Positions 1 to 11,214 of a DNA stretch of 64,000 nt are shown piece after piece. The position numbers and the translations under genes were made by a program. Numbering within the stretch: position 1 is the first letter of the stretch; every line of letters begins with the position of its first letter. The DNA lies in the NCBI RefSeq assembly GCF_024679095.1, contig NC_066513.1, positions 3,030,523 through 3,094,522 of the forward strand. Direction: 5' to 3'. Source of the stretch: Eriocheir sinensis (taxonomy: Eukaryota > Arthropoda > Malacostraca > Decapoda > Varunidae). Below the pieces are notes generated by a model. That model was given only the letters and a program-made list of their open reading frames with translations, did not search any database and was not told the DNA's origin.

Positions 1-88
1 GTTTTCGGTCCTCACAACAAATATTTTCAAAGGCCACAAACTCCGGAGACCACTCGTGTTCTCTTGAGTGTTTTCGCGGTTCACGATG

Positions 89-363
89 CAGATGCCTTGT
101 CAAACGATCACTAGGCTCAGAAAAGTGCCTATGGATATACTAACACGACTTCTACTAAAGCCTTATCAAATGTAGGTGCGAATACAGTGGCCTTGTCAAA
201 CTATCATTAGGCTCAGAAGAGTATCCATGGAAATACTAACACAACTTCTACAAAAGCCTTATCAAATGTAGGTGTGTATACAGTGGCCTTGTCAAACTAT
301 CACTAGGCTCAGAAGAGTATCCATGGAAATACTAACACAACTTCTACAAAAGCCTCATCAAAT
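89..363 (+). repeat. Three tandem 96-bp units within a dispersed repeat
   Basis: CCTTGTCAAACTATCACTAG, GCTCAGAAGAGTATCCATGG, AATACTAACACAACTTCTAC and AAAGCCTTATCAAATGTAGG recur at 89, 185 and 281. The unit belongs to the dispersed family also found at 33306, 48030, 52880, 53150 and 57.8-59.7 kb. Confidence 0.7.
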
Positions 364-1251
364 CAGTGTGTAAGCCCCGCGATGTCTGACACTATGGGCC
401 CGGGTCGTGAGCATGGCTATTCATCTTTCATCCCTTCCCACCTACTTTGCCGCCTAAGCCTAATCCTGCCGACTTTCATAAACCTCTAAAGAAAGGCACG
501 TCCCCTCTGCCTTATATATAACATCCCGCCGATCCCGAATGTAGTTGTGGATGCGGGAAAATTCATCACTGACATGCCGTTTATGCTCGTAGAAATGTGA
601 ATTTGCATTAGATTTTATAACCGAGTTTTATGAGGATGAATGCACGGCCCCACAGTTGCCTTGGAGGGGTCGACTATGTAGAAATGTAAAATAAAGAAAA
701 AAGAAAGAATGTGCCATGGGAATACACGTCACGGATGAATGCACGGCCCCACAGTTGCCTTGGAGGGGTCGACTATGTATAATGTAAAATAAAGAAAGAA
801 AAAAGAATGTGCCATGGTAACACGGATGGATGCACGGCCCCACAGCTGCCATGAAGGGGCCGAATGTGCCATGGGAATATCCGTCATGGATTAATGCACG
901 GCCCCATAGTTGCCCCGGCGAGCGTGCTGGAGTCTACCTCGCTTCCTCCGCCGCGTCACATGCAGCCAAGGTTTAGGTTTTCTGCGGCACCGCAGCCACA
1001 GCTCGTCTTTCACCGCGGGGAAGAAACTCGGAGCCGGCTTTCCACTCCGTGTCTGCTCCTCACCCCTGACCCGCCGCGGCCGTCATAATAGCGGCACACA
1101 ATAAGCTTGGAGCGTGATCAGCCCCGCTAACCTCTCCTTTGAGGCGGCGGTCACGCGGGTCACTCACTCCCCGGACAGCCGCAGCCAACCCGTCACGGCA
1201 GACTCAGGCGCCGAGCATAACACGCACGCCCCTCCGCCCACCGCCCGACGC

Positions 1252-1309
<58 letters not shown>

Positions 1310-2780
1310 GTCGGGGACGATCTTTTATTACAAGACAATCCAAGCAAACGCTCAACGCAGGTGTTTCCGCTGACAAAAAAAAACCCCGCCTACTTCCCGT
1401 GGCGGTGTGTGTGTGTGTGTGTGTGTAGCTCCTCCATGTTCTAGGTCTGGCCGAGGGGTGTAAACGTAAAAGGAAATTCTAGAAAATCTGCGCCGTGCGT
1501 CATACAAAGCATTTTGATCAACTGAACCGGAAAACACTTGCTCGGGGTTCGCTTCCCAACGCTCCACGCCGCCACTCGCCGCGGTGCTCGCCTTCCTCGA
1601 CTCGGCGCGGGTGACAAGTGGATGAATGGCGATGCGGATGATACTACAGCCAACTCGATTTTTAAAACATCGTATAAGTATTTTTAACCCGGTAGCAGCG
1701 GGGATCATGTTTCTTAATGGTCCCTCTAAGCGAGAAAAATGAGTATAAATCATCACTCACACAAACCATTTCATAATACATATCAAAGCACTTGTGTTCA
1801 GTTTATGCATCATCTATTTTGGGGGGTTTATATCACGGCACAAATTTGGCCCGTCGCTTCTACCGGGTTAAAGTTTTGTGGTTGAGTTTTCACCAAGTTG
1901 ACAAATTACAAACTCAGTCGAAACAAAAAGTGATAAGAAAGTGACCAAAACCAACACACCACGCCTTGAAAGATGGGTCACAAAAGACAGGTCAGCCGCA
2001 CTACTGTTGGAAAAGACTCATACGGTGTTTAATACTCAAGTGAGGTTACGATCGTGTATTCCGTGCACATTCCTATATGACGTCCGTGAGCCTAACCTTC
2101 AAAGGGGTCAGCAGCATGCAACACCTCGCCACGCCCGCCGCCAAAACCCTGTAATGAAGGATTTATGCAGCCCATTGCCACGGTTGGTGCGTCCAGCCGT
2201 GCGGAGGTTATCAGTCCGTGTTCTCGTGACACACAAACTCAAGGACACAGCCACGCTACATTTGTGTCAGTCATTTTCCTCCTCTGATACACCGCCATGG
2301 ACTTGTTTCATCAGTTTCTTGGTGATCTGCATGATGGAAATTTGCGCGTTACTTCTCTGAGTTCGCTGTTTGGTTGTATTCCTTGTCGGAGTTATAGGTT
2401 GATATTATATGAAAAAAATAGCAACATCACTTGACAGCAATTTTGTGCCTTTTTTTTTACTCAGTTTTCAATGTTTGCCCGTTTTTAAAAATAAATCACA
2501 GCAAAGAAAACAGTACAATCCCCCAAAAAAAAAAGCCTGCAGTTGCCTGTATTAAGACCCACACTTCTTTTTCATGTGGTTTTCAGCATCATTTTACGAG
2601 ACTTCCTGCTGACGCTAAGACAAGGCTTCTGTACACAAGCCCACACTGCACAACATCAAGGGTGGCTCTGTGTAAACCAAATACCATGTTGATGACTGTG
2701 CTGAAGTGGAGGGGGATCAGGATCACTTCATGGAGCTTGAGGTGAAACTGTATGCTATATTTTTTTTAAAGGCTCATCAT

Positions 2781-2818
<38 letters not shown>

Positions 2819-2849
2819 CTAGCTACTGGGGAACAATACCGTGTAGCCT
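364..2849. other. No gene recognised; CpG-rich patch and CA/GT runs
   Basis: Positions 900-1650 are CpG-rich with CA (1254-1308) and GT (1405-1427) microsatellites. The rest is AT-rich unique sequence. The 3' exons of RhoGEF were looked for here and not found. Confidence 0.4.
630..915 (+). repeat. Tandem repeat, about 95 bp x 3
   Basis: GATGAATGCACGGCCCCACA, GTTGCCTTGGAGGGGTCGAC and GAATGTGCCATGGGAATACA recur at 635, 734 and 825, with a partial unit at 888. No stable coding frame. Confidence 0.65.
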
Positions 2850-3155
2850 GAGAAATTACCAGTGCATCCTGCCTCTCCCCCTCTCCAAGGAACTGCCGCC
2901 CTACTCCCTTAGCGGAACTTCCCTCCAGAGGGGTGACCGTGGCAGAAGTGTCTCCACCTCTCCCTGTTCTGGCACTCCCTCTCAGCACACCCACTCCTGC
3001 TACTTCCAACTCTCTCGCTCCAATACTCACTCACCCTACTGATCCATTTCACAGATGGTCTGCCCCTGACACCCCCTCCCTCAATCCTTCCCTCATACAC
3101 TCTCTTCACAAATTCATTCTCCCCCAGCAAACTTCCAACCTTCCAGACAAGAAAT
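2850..3155 (-). mobile_element. Endonuclease/RT-type LINE C-terminal remnant
   Basis: The minus strand contains FVKRVYEGRIEGGGVRGRPS, VKWISRVSEYWSERVG and CQNRERWRHFCHGHPSGG. The G-R-x-E-G-x-x-x-R-G-R-P-x-x-x-W pattern followed by C-x-N-R-E-R-W-R-x-F-C-x-G-H is a common tail of crustacean LINE polyproteins. The remainder of the element is absent. A CA microsatellite abuts it at 2784-2815. Confidence 0.55.
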
Positions 3156-3604
3156 GAGCACCATGCTATGGAGTTCTCTGATACACTGTACACTACTGAA
3201 CACAAAACAAGATATATAACAATCACAAAGCAGCACTGTGACTCCTTATCAATGAAGAGGTCCAGACGCTGTAAGTCATCAAAATTCCACTTGGCCGTGC
3301 AGTTCACTTATTGGCTACAGGGTTGGAACCGTGACTTCCCATCTCACTGGTCCTGGGTTTGGTTCCCAGCTATTGACATGTTTATTCCCTCCTCCTCTGG
3401 CTTGTATGAGCTTACTCCCTCCTCCCCTGGCTTAGACAAATTTCACAGGAGTTTCGGAATGAACCGTAGGTCACATTACAGGTAGTAATTACTCTGTTTT
3501 ATGGCACCTTGCTAGTAGTATCAGGGTGCTAAGTTAGAGACACCTCAGCATGATCAAGGAGTCACAGTGCTTCAGAAGAGGATGGCAAAGGAATCTGTAC
3601 TCAC

Positions 3605-3692
3605 ACTTTCCGCTCAGCAGGGGACGAGGTGACAAGCTCGTAGATTTGTGCCCCGACGGACTGGGTGGTGACGATGAAGAAGGCACAGTTGT
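3605..3692 (-). CDS. RhoGEF2: RhoGEF exon: later part of PH domain
   Basis: This 88-bp minus-strand exon has a CTCTCTCTCCTCGCAG acceptor and a GTGAGT donor. The incoming G plus AC makes Asp, followed by NCAFFIVTTQSVGAQIYELV and TSSPAERK, then GT (most of Val). The A-T-D-N/K-x-A-F-F-I-x-x-x-x...Q-I-Y-E-L-V pattern matches the end strands of the ARHGEF11/12 PH domain. The next exon should open with the conserved Trp of the last PH helix. I searched positions 1-3600 for an acceptor followed by an in-phase Trp codon and found none convincing, so the 3' part of the gene probably lies off the left edge. Confidence 0.92.
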
Positions 3693-3834
3693 CTGCGAGG
3701 AGAGAGAGACGGGTAAGGCTGCTGTTGCTGCTGCTTTACAACTGTGTGCTTCTTACAGTCAGTGCATACTGCCATTATTCTTCACTGACAATTAAGGGTT
3801 AGTGTCAACAGAACATTTGAATATTGACCTTCAC

Positions 3835-4083
3835 TTAACCCATTGGCTGTGGATTTCCTACAAGAAGACATCACCAAGCTTCAGGAATGGAACAAAAAGT
3901 GGCTGCCACAATTCAGTGAAGAAAAATGTAAAGTCATGCACCTTGGGAGGGGATATCCAGCACACCAATACCACATGGGAAACACTCCACTATCCACCAC
4001 AGAGGCAGAGAAAGACCTGGGAGTATATGTTACCAGGCTACCAGCGAAGGCCACATCCATGCCAATTGCAGCAGATGAGTTAA
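3835..4083 (+). mobile_element. TTAA-flanked MITE carrying a reverse-transcriptase fragment, copy 1
   Basis: The element starts TTAACCCATTGGCTGTGGAT and ends GCAGATGAGTTAA, with a TTAA at each edge. Between them an uninterrupted frame runs DFLQEDITKLQEWNKKWLPQ, SEEKCKVMHLGRGYPAHQYH and STTEAEKDLGVYVTRLP. That is the thumb-side end of a non-LTR retrotransposon reverse transcriptase (compare the K-C-x-V-M...E-x-D-L-G-V pattern of the LINE at 12.6-12.8 kb). Inner ends show short imperfect inverted repeats. TTAA duplication is the signature of piggyBac-type transposition. The frame is fully open in this copy. Confidence 0.75.
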
Positions 4084-4404
4084 AGGTTCTTACAGTTCCC
4101 TCACTTCAACAACATTCTCTTACTCTGGTCTTTATGTAAAATTTCAAACCCATGAAGTTTCAACACTGCATACAGCAATTGAGTTTCTTGTCTGACATCA
4201 TATATTCTGCACCATTTGCCACACTCATCATCTTTTTGATAGTGTTTTACATCAGTTGGGGGAACGCCCAGGAAAAAAAATCCAAAGACAGAAATATTAA
4301 CTCTGTGAACGTGCCACTTGTAAAATTCCCAAACCCTTTGATGGGAGCATAAATTAAGATTTTGTTGTTACCTTTTGCTTGGAAACTGGAATGATTTACA
4401 GATG

Positions 4405-4445
<41 letters not shown>

Positions 4446-6531
4446 AGCTACACAGGTAACTAGTCAATAAAGCTCATTTCATGTCCTGACCAAGCTGCCT
4501 TAGTGCAATCTTCAGTGTCTTGTGAGGGTGTGCTGTGTGGCAGTGGGAGTGCTGGAAGCATGATCATAACTGTGTCTCTAATTATGCTCTAGAGAAGCTT
4601 AATGATGACTCTCCTTGGTCCTATTCAATTCTGCAAAGACTGAATGAGGATGTGGGAGGACTGAGTATTTCATTTATTGTTTGTTGCAGTAGTTTTGAAT
4701 GTATATTATTTGGTTCTGGACTTTTTGTTGTTGTTTTGAGTGATCAGAACACCCAAGCTTGAGCAGCAGTTATTTCAAAGCTGGGCAGGGGGAGGAGGGG
4801 GTGTTAAGCAGACACTGTTATCACTTGTGTTGGTGATATCAGTCAAGCTGGCAGGAAATTCTGAAGAAAAATAATAAATCAACATGTTGCAATATGTTGG
4901 TTTTCAGTCACTAAGTCACCAATATTATCATTTGAAGGTCAACTTCCACTTCAGATCCTTTTAAATGGGATGCAATGGATGCAGGAGCAGGCCTTGAAAC
5001 CTGACATAGACAGCCGTGCCTTCCCAGCAACTCCTTCCCACAAGGAGATTTGCCTCCAGTCAGCTCATGCTCCCTGCCAATCACTAAACAAATCCTTCAG
5101 AGGCTCCAGGAGGCACACCCACACCCACAGGCACAGGCAAGAGCCAAGCCAAGGGTCAGGCCATGATGGGACACAGAAGAGGGTTCTGTCTCAGACCAAA
5201 GGCAAAGTATGAGAGGAGACAGATTTGAAAACCAAGATACACAGAGGATAGCGTCCCTTGTTTTGGTTATCACTATGCTACCAAAGGCACGAATGTCACC
5301 TAATAAATACATGTAATTAGATGTTTCTTAATTATAAGGTAACCATAATTAAGTGGAGACATTAACACTCAGACCCTTGTGCTGCACTGCCAATAGTTTC
5401 TTGCAGTCTAAGCAGGACTTTTAAACATCAGTCAGTGCTCTTGCTGTGGCCACAGTCATTTCACTCTTTGTTGGCTGTACTGCTTAAGGCAATTTGTCAT
5501 TTACTGACCATTTTCAGGGTAAGAAATGTTTTGATCTGGACTCTACTACAGCAGCAAGAAAACTGCTCTCCATGCTGTGTGTTGCCAAGCTGTTCAACAA
5601 GTGTATTTGAGGCATGGCAACAATGGTTGTCTTTTAAGGACTTCCTCAAAAAGGCCAAGGCATGATTGTTAAGTTCTTGTAACAGTTCTCAAAAGTATCC
5701 AATAAAAAGCTCATGTGCAATAAAATACTGTTGCTATTCAGAAGTTACTTGAAATGAGTCAGCATAAAGAAGCAACGAGGTGTTAAGTTTATCTGCTGGA
5801 GAGTGACTGACTGAATGAAGGAAAGTTGAGGCCTTGATGGGATGGGAAACAACCACCAGGGGAGAAAAATACTTGGGACATTGTGTTGTGGTGGGTTCAC
5901 TAATGGGGCCTTTCCTGCTCAAACTGTAGCTGTTTTATGATAAATCTCAACCTCAATCTGCTCATCCTGGGAGCAGGGTTGAGATGCTGGTTATCATTAT
6001 TCCCTTAGTTTATGGCAGCCTCTTCAGCCCCTCAAATTGTTCCTATTCCCGCATCAACATTCCAACTCTTTCATTTTCTCACTGCACCTGTAACGTGTTC
6101 TAATGATCATTCGTTTGATATGGAGTACGAGTTCTCTTTTTATATCTGCCATGACAGAGTAAGCGCCTCTGTGCTGTTGTCGTTAGTGGGCCTTGGGTCA
6201 AGGCATGGCCCACCTGGCTGATCCCTTCCCTCTTGGGTTGGTTGACTAATGGGTGCTTGAGGAAGCCTGGGCAAGATGAGCGGTGGTAACCTGGATGTCA
6301 CTTTGGTCCTGTGACTTGGGCCAACAGGTTCCTACCCATTACAGATTAGAGGGCTAAAGAGACAGCAATGAGCACTGACACAATGTACAGCTATGATTTA
6401 TGCCCCAATTTACCTTTTTTAAGTTTATAAGCAGTGTGATGTAGGCATAACTTTTTATAAATTTTCTTCGCTGAGGTTTGTCTCCTGAACTGTAAGAAAA
6501 ATAAAGTGTTGGAAGTGATGGTGCAGACGCC
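4084..6531. other. RhoGEF intron, unique sequence, no gene seen
   Basis: AT-rich non-coding sequence with one CA run (4406-4441). AATAAA-type hexamers near 5700-5730 lack a recognisable upstream gene. Confidence 0.4.
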
Positions 6532-6778
6532 TTAACCCTTTGACTGCGGATTTCCTACAAGAAGACATCACCAAGCTCCAGGAATGGAACAAAAAGTGGC
6601 TGATATAATTTAATGAAGAAAAATGTAGTCATGCACCTTGGGAGGGGAAATCCAGCATGCCAATACCACATGGGAAACACTCCACTATCCACCACAGAGG
6701 CAGAGAAAGACATGGGAGTATGTGTTACCAGGCTACCAGTAAAGGCTAAATCCGTACCAATCTCAGCGGAAGGGTTAA
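6532..6778 (+). mobile_element. TTAA-flanked RT-fragment MITE, copy 2
   Basis: Same element as 3835-4083: starts TTAACCCTTTGACTGCGGAT, ends CAGCGGAAGGGTTAA. It lacks two bases at the AATGTA(AA)GTCATGC position, breaking the frame, a deletion shared with copy 3. Its right edge is 12 bp from the start of RhoGEF exon 6791-7043, so it lies just inside the intron beyond the splice donor. Confidence 0.78.
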
Positions 6779-6790
6779 AGGGAAGCTCAC

Positions 6791-7043
6791 CTGTAGCCAC
6801 TGCCCGGAACAGCATGGACGGGCCGTACTTGATGATGGGGGAATGGGTCAGCTTGTTTTCATCCTTCACCATGGACTTGATGATGGAGTGGTTTTTGAGA
6901 ATGTACTTGTCGTCTGCTTTCTGCAGCAGCACAATGAACTCGTCCAGCAGCAGCACCAGCAGGTCGATGTTCTTCTGCCCCTTGGCCACGCGCCACGTCA
7001 GCAGACCCTCGTAGATCAGCTTGTGTTTGGTCAGGTCAAGGTT
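6791..7043 (-). CDS. RhoGEF2: RhoGEF exon: first part of PH domain
   Basis: This 253-bp exon has a CCCTCCCCAG acceptor and a GTGAGC donor. It has 84 codons plus G, starting NLDLTKHKLIYEGLLTWRVA and continuing DLLVLLLDEFIVLLQKADDK. It ends SPIIKYGPSMLFRAVAT. The N-L-D-L-T-x-x-K-x-I-x-E-G-x-L-x-W pattern followed by L-L-L-x-E/D-x-x-V-L-L-Q-K-x-D-D-K is the opening of the PH domain of ARHGEF11/12. In this family the PH domain helps bind the GTPase and phosphoinositide membranes (established knowledge). A mobile element copy ends only 12 bp downstream of the donor (6532-6778), leaving the splice site intact. Confidence 0.96.
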
Positions 7044-7445
7044 CTGGGGAGGGAGAGCACCAAGGTCACCTAATGCAAGGATGGGAAATTTTTCTGCAAA
7101 CTCTTCTCTACAAACTCTGCTCCCTGTTGTTGCAGTTACTTATGACAGTGCCAAAGGAAACTTGTAAATTAAGTAGATCATCAATAAAAATGACATGTAG
7201 AGTAGCACAGAAAATTAATATTAAGTAAAATTATTACAAATGAGTGAAAATTGAATAGATGTCGTGAAAACAAAGTAACCAGGCAGCCTGGACTCAGTGA
7301 CTGTCGGAGTGGTTTGCCTTTCCAACGCCACCTCCTTGATGCTTGGTGTTTTTGTGCTTAATTTTCTTGTGCTTTTATCACCTCAGAAACTACTCTCTCT
7401 ACATGGCTCTATCTTCCTAAAACTGCTGTTCAGCACTTCTACACA

Positions 7446-7745
7446 TTACTTAATCAATGGGGGTATACGCCAGGTGGCACGTTGCCTAACCTGCCCTACG
7501 ATGCCAAGCCCAGGGATCCTGGTGGGCAAGTCTCCATGCAGGCCCCCTTCCCATCCTGAGTACCTGCTGGCAGGATCTATTGACTTGCTCAAGCCATGAA
7601 CTCTGTGGGCATCCCCTTGGCCTCCTCCACTCAGGGTTATCTCATGAGCAGGGTTGGCTTCTGGGCAGCGTGCCACATGCACGTATAGCCAGAGTTGGTG
7701 TTGACGGACTATGCAGGTAATATATGTCAAACCAGTCTCACAGAG
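7446..7745 (-). mobile_element. RTE-like LINE 3' coding fragment
   Basis: The minus strand reads LWLYVHVARCPEANPAHE, then GGGQGDAHRVHGLSKSIDPA and SRYSGWEGGLHGDLPTR. This is a decayed version of the L-R-L-Y-G-H-V-A-R...G-R-P...C-x-E-L-x-G-M-G-R-x-x-A-W-R-L-A-x-R-D-P tail common at the end of RTE-type elements in arthropod genomes. It is related to 16306-16640 in the same orientation. Confidence 0.6.
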
Positions 7746-8429
7746 TAGTCACCAGTTTGAAGCAAAGTAATTCCAGCGATATCCCATGATTCTGTATAGA
7801 CATTTTTTACCATTTCCTTTTCCATTACCATTTGTATTTAGTGTCCAAGTCTCACAGCCACAGAGTAAGACAGGGAGCACAAGGGACTTGAAAATCTGGA
7901 TCTTTGTCCTTCTACACAGGAATTACTTCAGTATATTTGACATTATGCAGTTTTTGGTTGAATGTGTTTCATTGCCTAGCCCTGAAGCAAGTTGTGGTCT
8001 GACAGTGTATGACAAGAAAATGATGTAAAGATGAAAATGTAGCAAGCTGTGAGTGTTGAGCTGTCTCCTGAAGAATAGTGTGTGCATAAGAACACTATCA
8101 AGCAGCAAGGACAGTTGTCAAGGATGTATTCCAGGGACGGCTGCAATACAGTCAAGACAACAGGCATGTTCATCAGAGCACAGGCCTCTTTCAGACAATG
8201 TTTATCACAGTAGATAATAACCTGCAACAAGCCTGGAGCCAACAATACAGATGTGACCACAACAATTCAGTTATAAAGCAAAAGTCATTAGCCAATCAAT
8301 GTAGCTTTAAGGTGAAGCATACGGTTTGATGCTCAGATGAAGTTACTTTATGTTAATCTACTGTCATAAGTAATGGGGAAGCTGTATAACTCCTGGGTAA
8401 ACACACTACAGTACGTGGCACAATTTCAC

Positions 8430-8675
8430 TTAACCCCTTGACTGCGGATTTCCTACAAGAAGACATCACCAAGCTACAGGAGTGAACAAAAAGTGGCTGC
8501 TACAATTCAGTGAGGAAAAATGTAGTCATGCACCTTGGGAGGGGATATCCAGCATACCAATACCACAAGGGAAACACTCCACTATCCACCACAGAGGCAG
8601 AGAAAGACCTGGGAGTATATGTTTCCAGGCTACCAATTAAAGCCAAATCTCTGACAATTGCAGCGGACGGGTTTA
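8430..8675 (+). mobile_element. TTAA-type RT-fragment MITE, copy 3
   Basis: Starts TTAACCCCTTGACTGCGGAT. The right edge is CAGCGGACGGG followed by TTTA, so the second TTAA has mutated. It shares the two-base deletion of copy 2 and has a second small deletion (CAGGAGTGAAC). A 72-bp sequence immediately left of the element (about 8362-8433) is repeated immediately right of it (about 8681-8753), including CTGTATAACTCCTGGGTAAA. Confidence 0.75.
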
Positions 8676-8785
8676 TGTACTGTCATAAGTAAAGGGGAAC
8701 CTGTATAACTCCTGGGTAAACACTATACAAGATGTGGCACAATTTCACTTAATTTCCTCCTAGTGAAGCCCAAGCCTCAACCTAC

Positions 8786-9013
8786 CCCTTTCAGCTCCTC
8801 CGACTGGCCGTGCTTGTTCTTGGCAAGAGACGACTGGTCCAACTTGCGCTGCAGCTCGTGCAGTCGTTGGCTGTTCTCGGCTTCCTGCACCGCCTGGTTG
8901 ACATATGCCAGGATCTCCTTGGAGCGTTCCAGAGCCCGGGAGAGCTGCTCATACTCCTCAGGCTGGGCAGTGCTGTCTGTGTAGCTCAGCAGGGACTCGA
9001 TGAGCAGCGGGTA
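8786..9013 (-). CDS. RhoGEF2: RhoGEF exon: end of DH domain
   Basis: This 228-bp, 76-codon exon is phase 0 to phase 0, with a TTCTTCCCACAG acceptor and a GTAGGT donor. It begins YPLLIESLLSYTDSTAQPEE, so that L-S-K|Y-P-L-L is rebuilt across the junction, and continues with EILAYVNQAVQEAENSQRLH. The I-L-x-Y-V-N-x-A-V-x-E-x-E-N-x-x-R-L motif is the last DH helix of ARHGEF11/12 relatives. It ends SEELKG. A choice between nearby donors affects only the final glycine; the GGG|GTAGGT site keeps phase 0 with the next exon. Confidence 0.94.
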
Positions 9014-9364
9014 CTGTGGGAAGAAGACATTACTTTAGAGCGCAGGGACAGCAGGAGCGACTCTCACAATAAAATATTCCCTCAAATAAACAGGACACCA
9101 AAGATATCACAAGCCATTGCACAACCTCTCATTTTGTGGCTAATAGTTCAATAATAATAATGGAAGAGGTTGCCAGCAAATCCTCCCATGCCACTGCACA
9201 ATGGGTGAAATTTACCTTTGTTTGATATCACAGAGCGGTGGAATTCATTCTTTTATTTAAATCTTAAGATGGACACGAGCAGGAAACAAGTCACAGGAGG
9301 ATGAGTTCACTTTTCTCATATTGCTGACTTATGCAGTGAAGCTTAGTATAGAACAGTAATGATA

Positions 9365-9367
9365 AGA

Positions 9368-9433
<66 letters not shown>

Positions 9434-9434
9434 G
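9365..9434 (+). repeat. (TAA)n microsatellite
   Basis: About 23 AAT/TAA units inside an AT-rich intron segment; its minus translation is poly-Leu. Confidence 0.9.
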
Positions 9435-9704
9435 TAAAGATGTAATGAAATATGGAATGTTCAAGTGATGCATAAACCAGTAAAATATGATGGTACAAAT
9501 ATCATCCAGCTTGAAGGTAATGTGCAAGTGGTATGTTGGTCAGTGTTAGAATGGAACTTGGCTGCCACCACGATGCTGGGTGAGGGCAGGTCCAACTGGT
9601 CAGGTCTGTTGGTTCATCGTGGCTAAAATATTCATGAAGGGTGGCTGAGGACGTTTTGCTTTCACAATGGGATGAATGCTGTGGTCTTAGGCAATTCTGG
9701 TGTA

Positions 9705-11032
9705 CACACACTCAAAAAACTATCGTTACACATTCAGCGCAATACAAAGTAACACCAAGGACGAAGCCATTGAGAACAGGCTACTCATGTTGGTGTCACT
9801 GCGTGTGTTGGGTGTGGGTTCACTTGCCTGAACCAAGTGAGCGAGACTCGCAAATGAAGCAGTAGAATTTGAGCTGGCACAGTACGCTTCATGAAACACA
9901 CAGGTGGAGTCTCAGTCAAAGTGAATTGATCTGTGTTCTATGTAGCTATAATATTGTAGTGTTTGGGGTGATGAAATTATGCTTTAACACCTCACATACA
10001 TGTGGAGAGTTAAAATTTTGTCCATTTAGGAGACAATATGATAAACACCTTGTGGTGATGAGTCACTCAGGATTCAGATATCAGAGTGAATCCCACTGAC
10101 TGATTGTCACATACGGCTCCACTGAGCCTACGAGGTTACGTAAAACTTAGCTAACCCTTATGATAGATTTATAGTGGATTATAAACTTGACTTATCACCC
10201 AAATGGTAAGATAACTTTGGCATTTTTTTCACTAGTATAGCATGCACTACTCGAGTCAAAGTATTCGCTTGTCTCGAAACAATCATGGATTGCACCCAAT
10301 AAGATTAATTCTCTAATAATTATTGGCGAGTCATTATACCAACATGTTAGACAAATTAACTCCTGCATGCAAGCTATTCAATAAATTACTCTTCTCCAGA
10401 GACGGCTAATTTCGGCAATTCAAAACGGCTGCGCCAAATTCCTTATTCATCGACTTAAAAAGCGCGCAAAGTTCTAATTTTTTATTAGGCAATGAGGCAG
10501 CAAAAGAGAGAAGGGTAGCCCAGGAGTAGACTGAAACAATCTGTAGAGGTCCATGCAACTCTGTTTAAACTTTATCTTTCTTACCAGCAATGCTTTTAGC
10601 ATTGCAATTTGAAGTTGTGTTTTTTTCAGATGCCCACAAGACACATTCAGTGGAAGCATTAGTTCCAGGATGACACATTATGAACTGAACTGTATCTGAC
10701 ATGCACTGATGATTGTTTTTGTCTTTGACATGGGAGAATACTTCTACCCACCGCTGTTACATATATCATATGAGCATTACTGTTTAGTAATTTGTGAATC
10801 TAAAGCTTAAACAAGTGGCACTCAAATCACTCTGTTGATATTATGGTGATATCTGGTATCTCAGTGTCTCCCTTCCTCTCTATCCCTCCCTTACAGGGGT
10901 CCTGTCCTGCTCCCCCCAGGAGAGCTGAGGTGGTGGGGGGGATCACACTCTTACCAACCCTGCTGAGATTACCAGGTTGCTCAGTGTGAAATTCGTCGGA
11001 CCCCACTGTAACGATAGTTTTTTGAGTGTGTG
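9705..11032. mobile_element. Non-autonomous Tc1/mariner-like element, 1.33 kb
   Basis: The left end CACACACTCAAAAAACTATC and six more bases (GTTACA) recur perfectly inverted at the right end, giving 26-bp terminal inverted repeats. The dinucleotide TA flanks both ends (9703-9704 and 11033-11034), the expected target duplication of Tc1/mariner elements. No transposase-like frame of useful length lies inside, so it is presumably moved in trans. The interior is otherwise unrecognised. Confidence 0.75.
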
Positions 11033-11214
11033 TAAATCTTGAGCACCACTCTTTCATGCCATTCTATATACTCCCAACAGAAACTAAGTACTTTGGCAAA
11101 TCTTGACAGTTGTTCTCCTTTTAATCTATAGCTCTGTGAGTCATCTTGCTAAGTATCTGGACTTGTGTACTGGCAAGTCTGGGCTGCTTTCCTGTCCCAG
11201 ACTATTAATAAGCA

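Noticed and set aside
435..450. Possible RhoGEF acceptor followed by Val-Trp
   Set aside because: It gives only eight codons before TAG, with no pyrimidine tract and no PH helix similarity.
2909..3307. 132-codon minus frame as a host gene
   Set aside because: Its second half is a recognisable LINE C-terminal remnant and the first half is unrelated intron sequence.
3350..3372. Possible next RhoGEF exon beginning with an in-phase Trp codon
   Set aside because: The AG lacks a pyrimidine tract, the frame soon stops, and the sequence looks like a SINE-type repeat.
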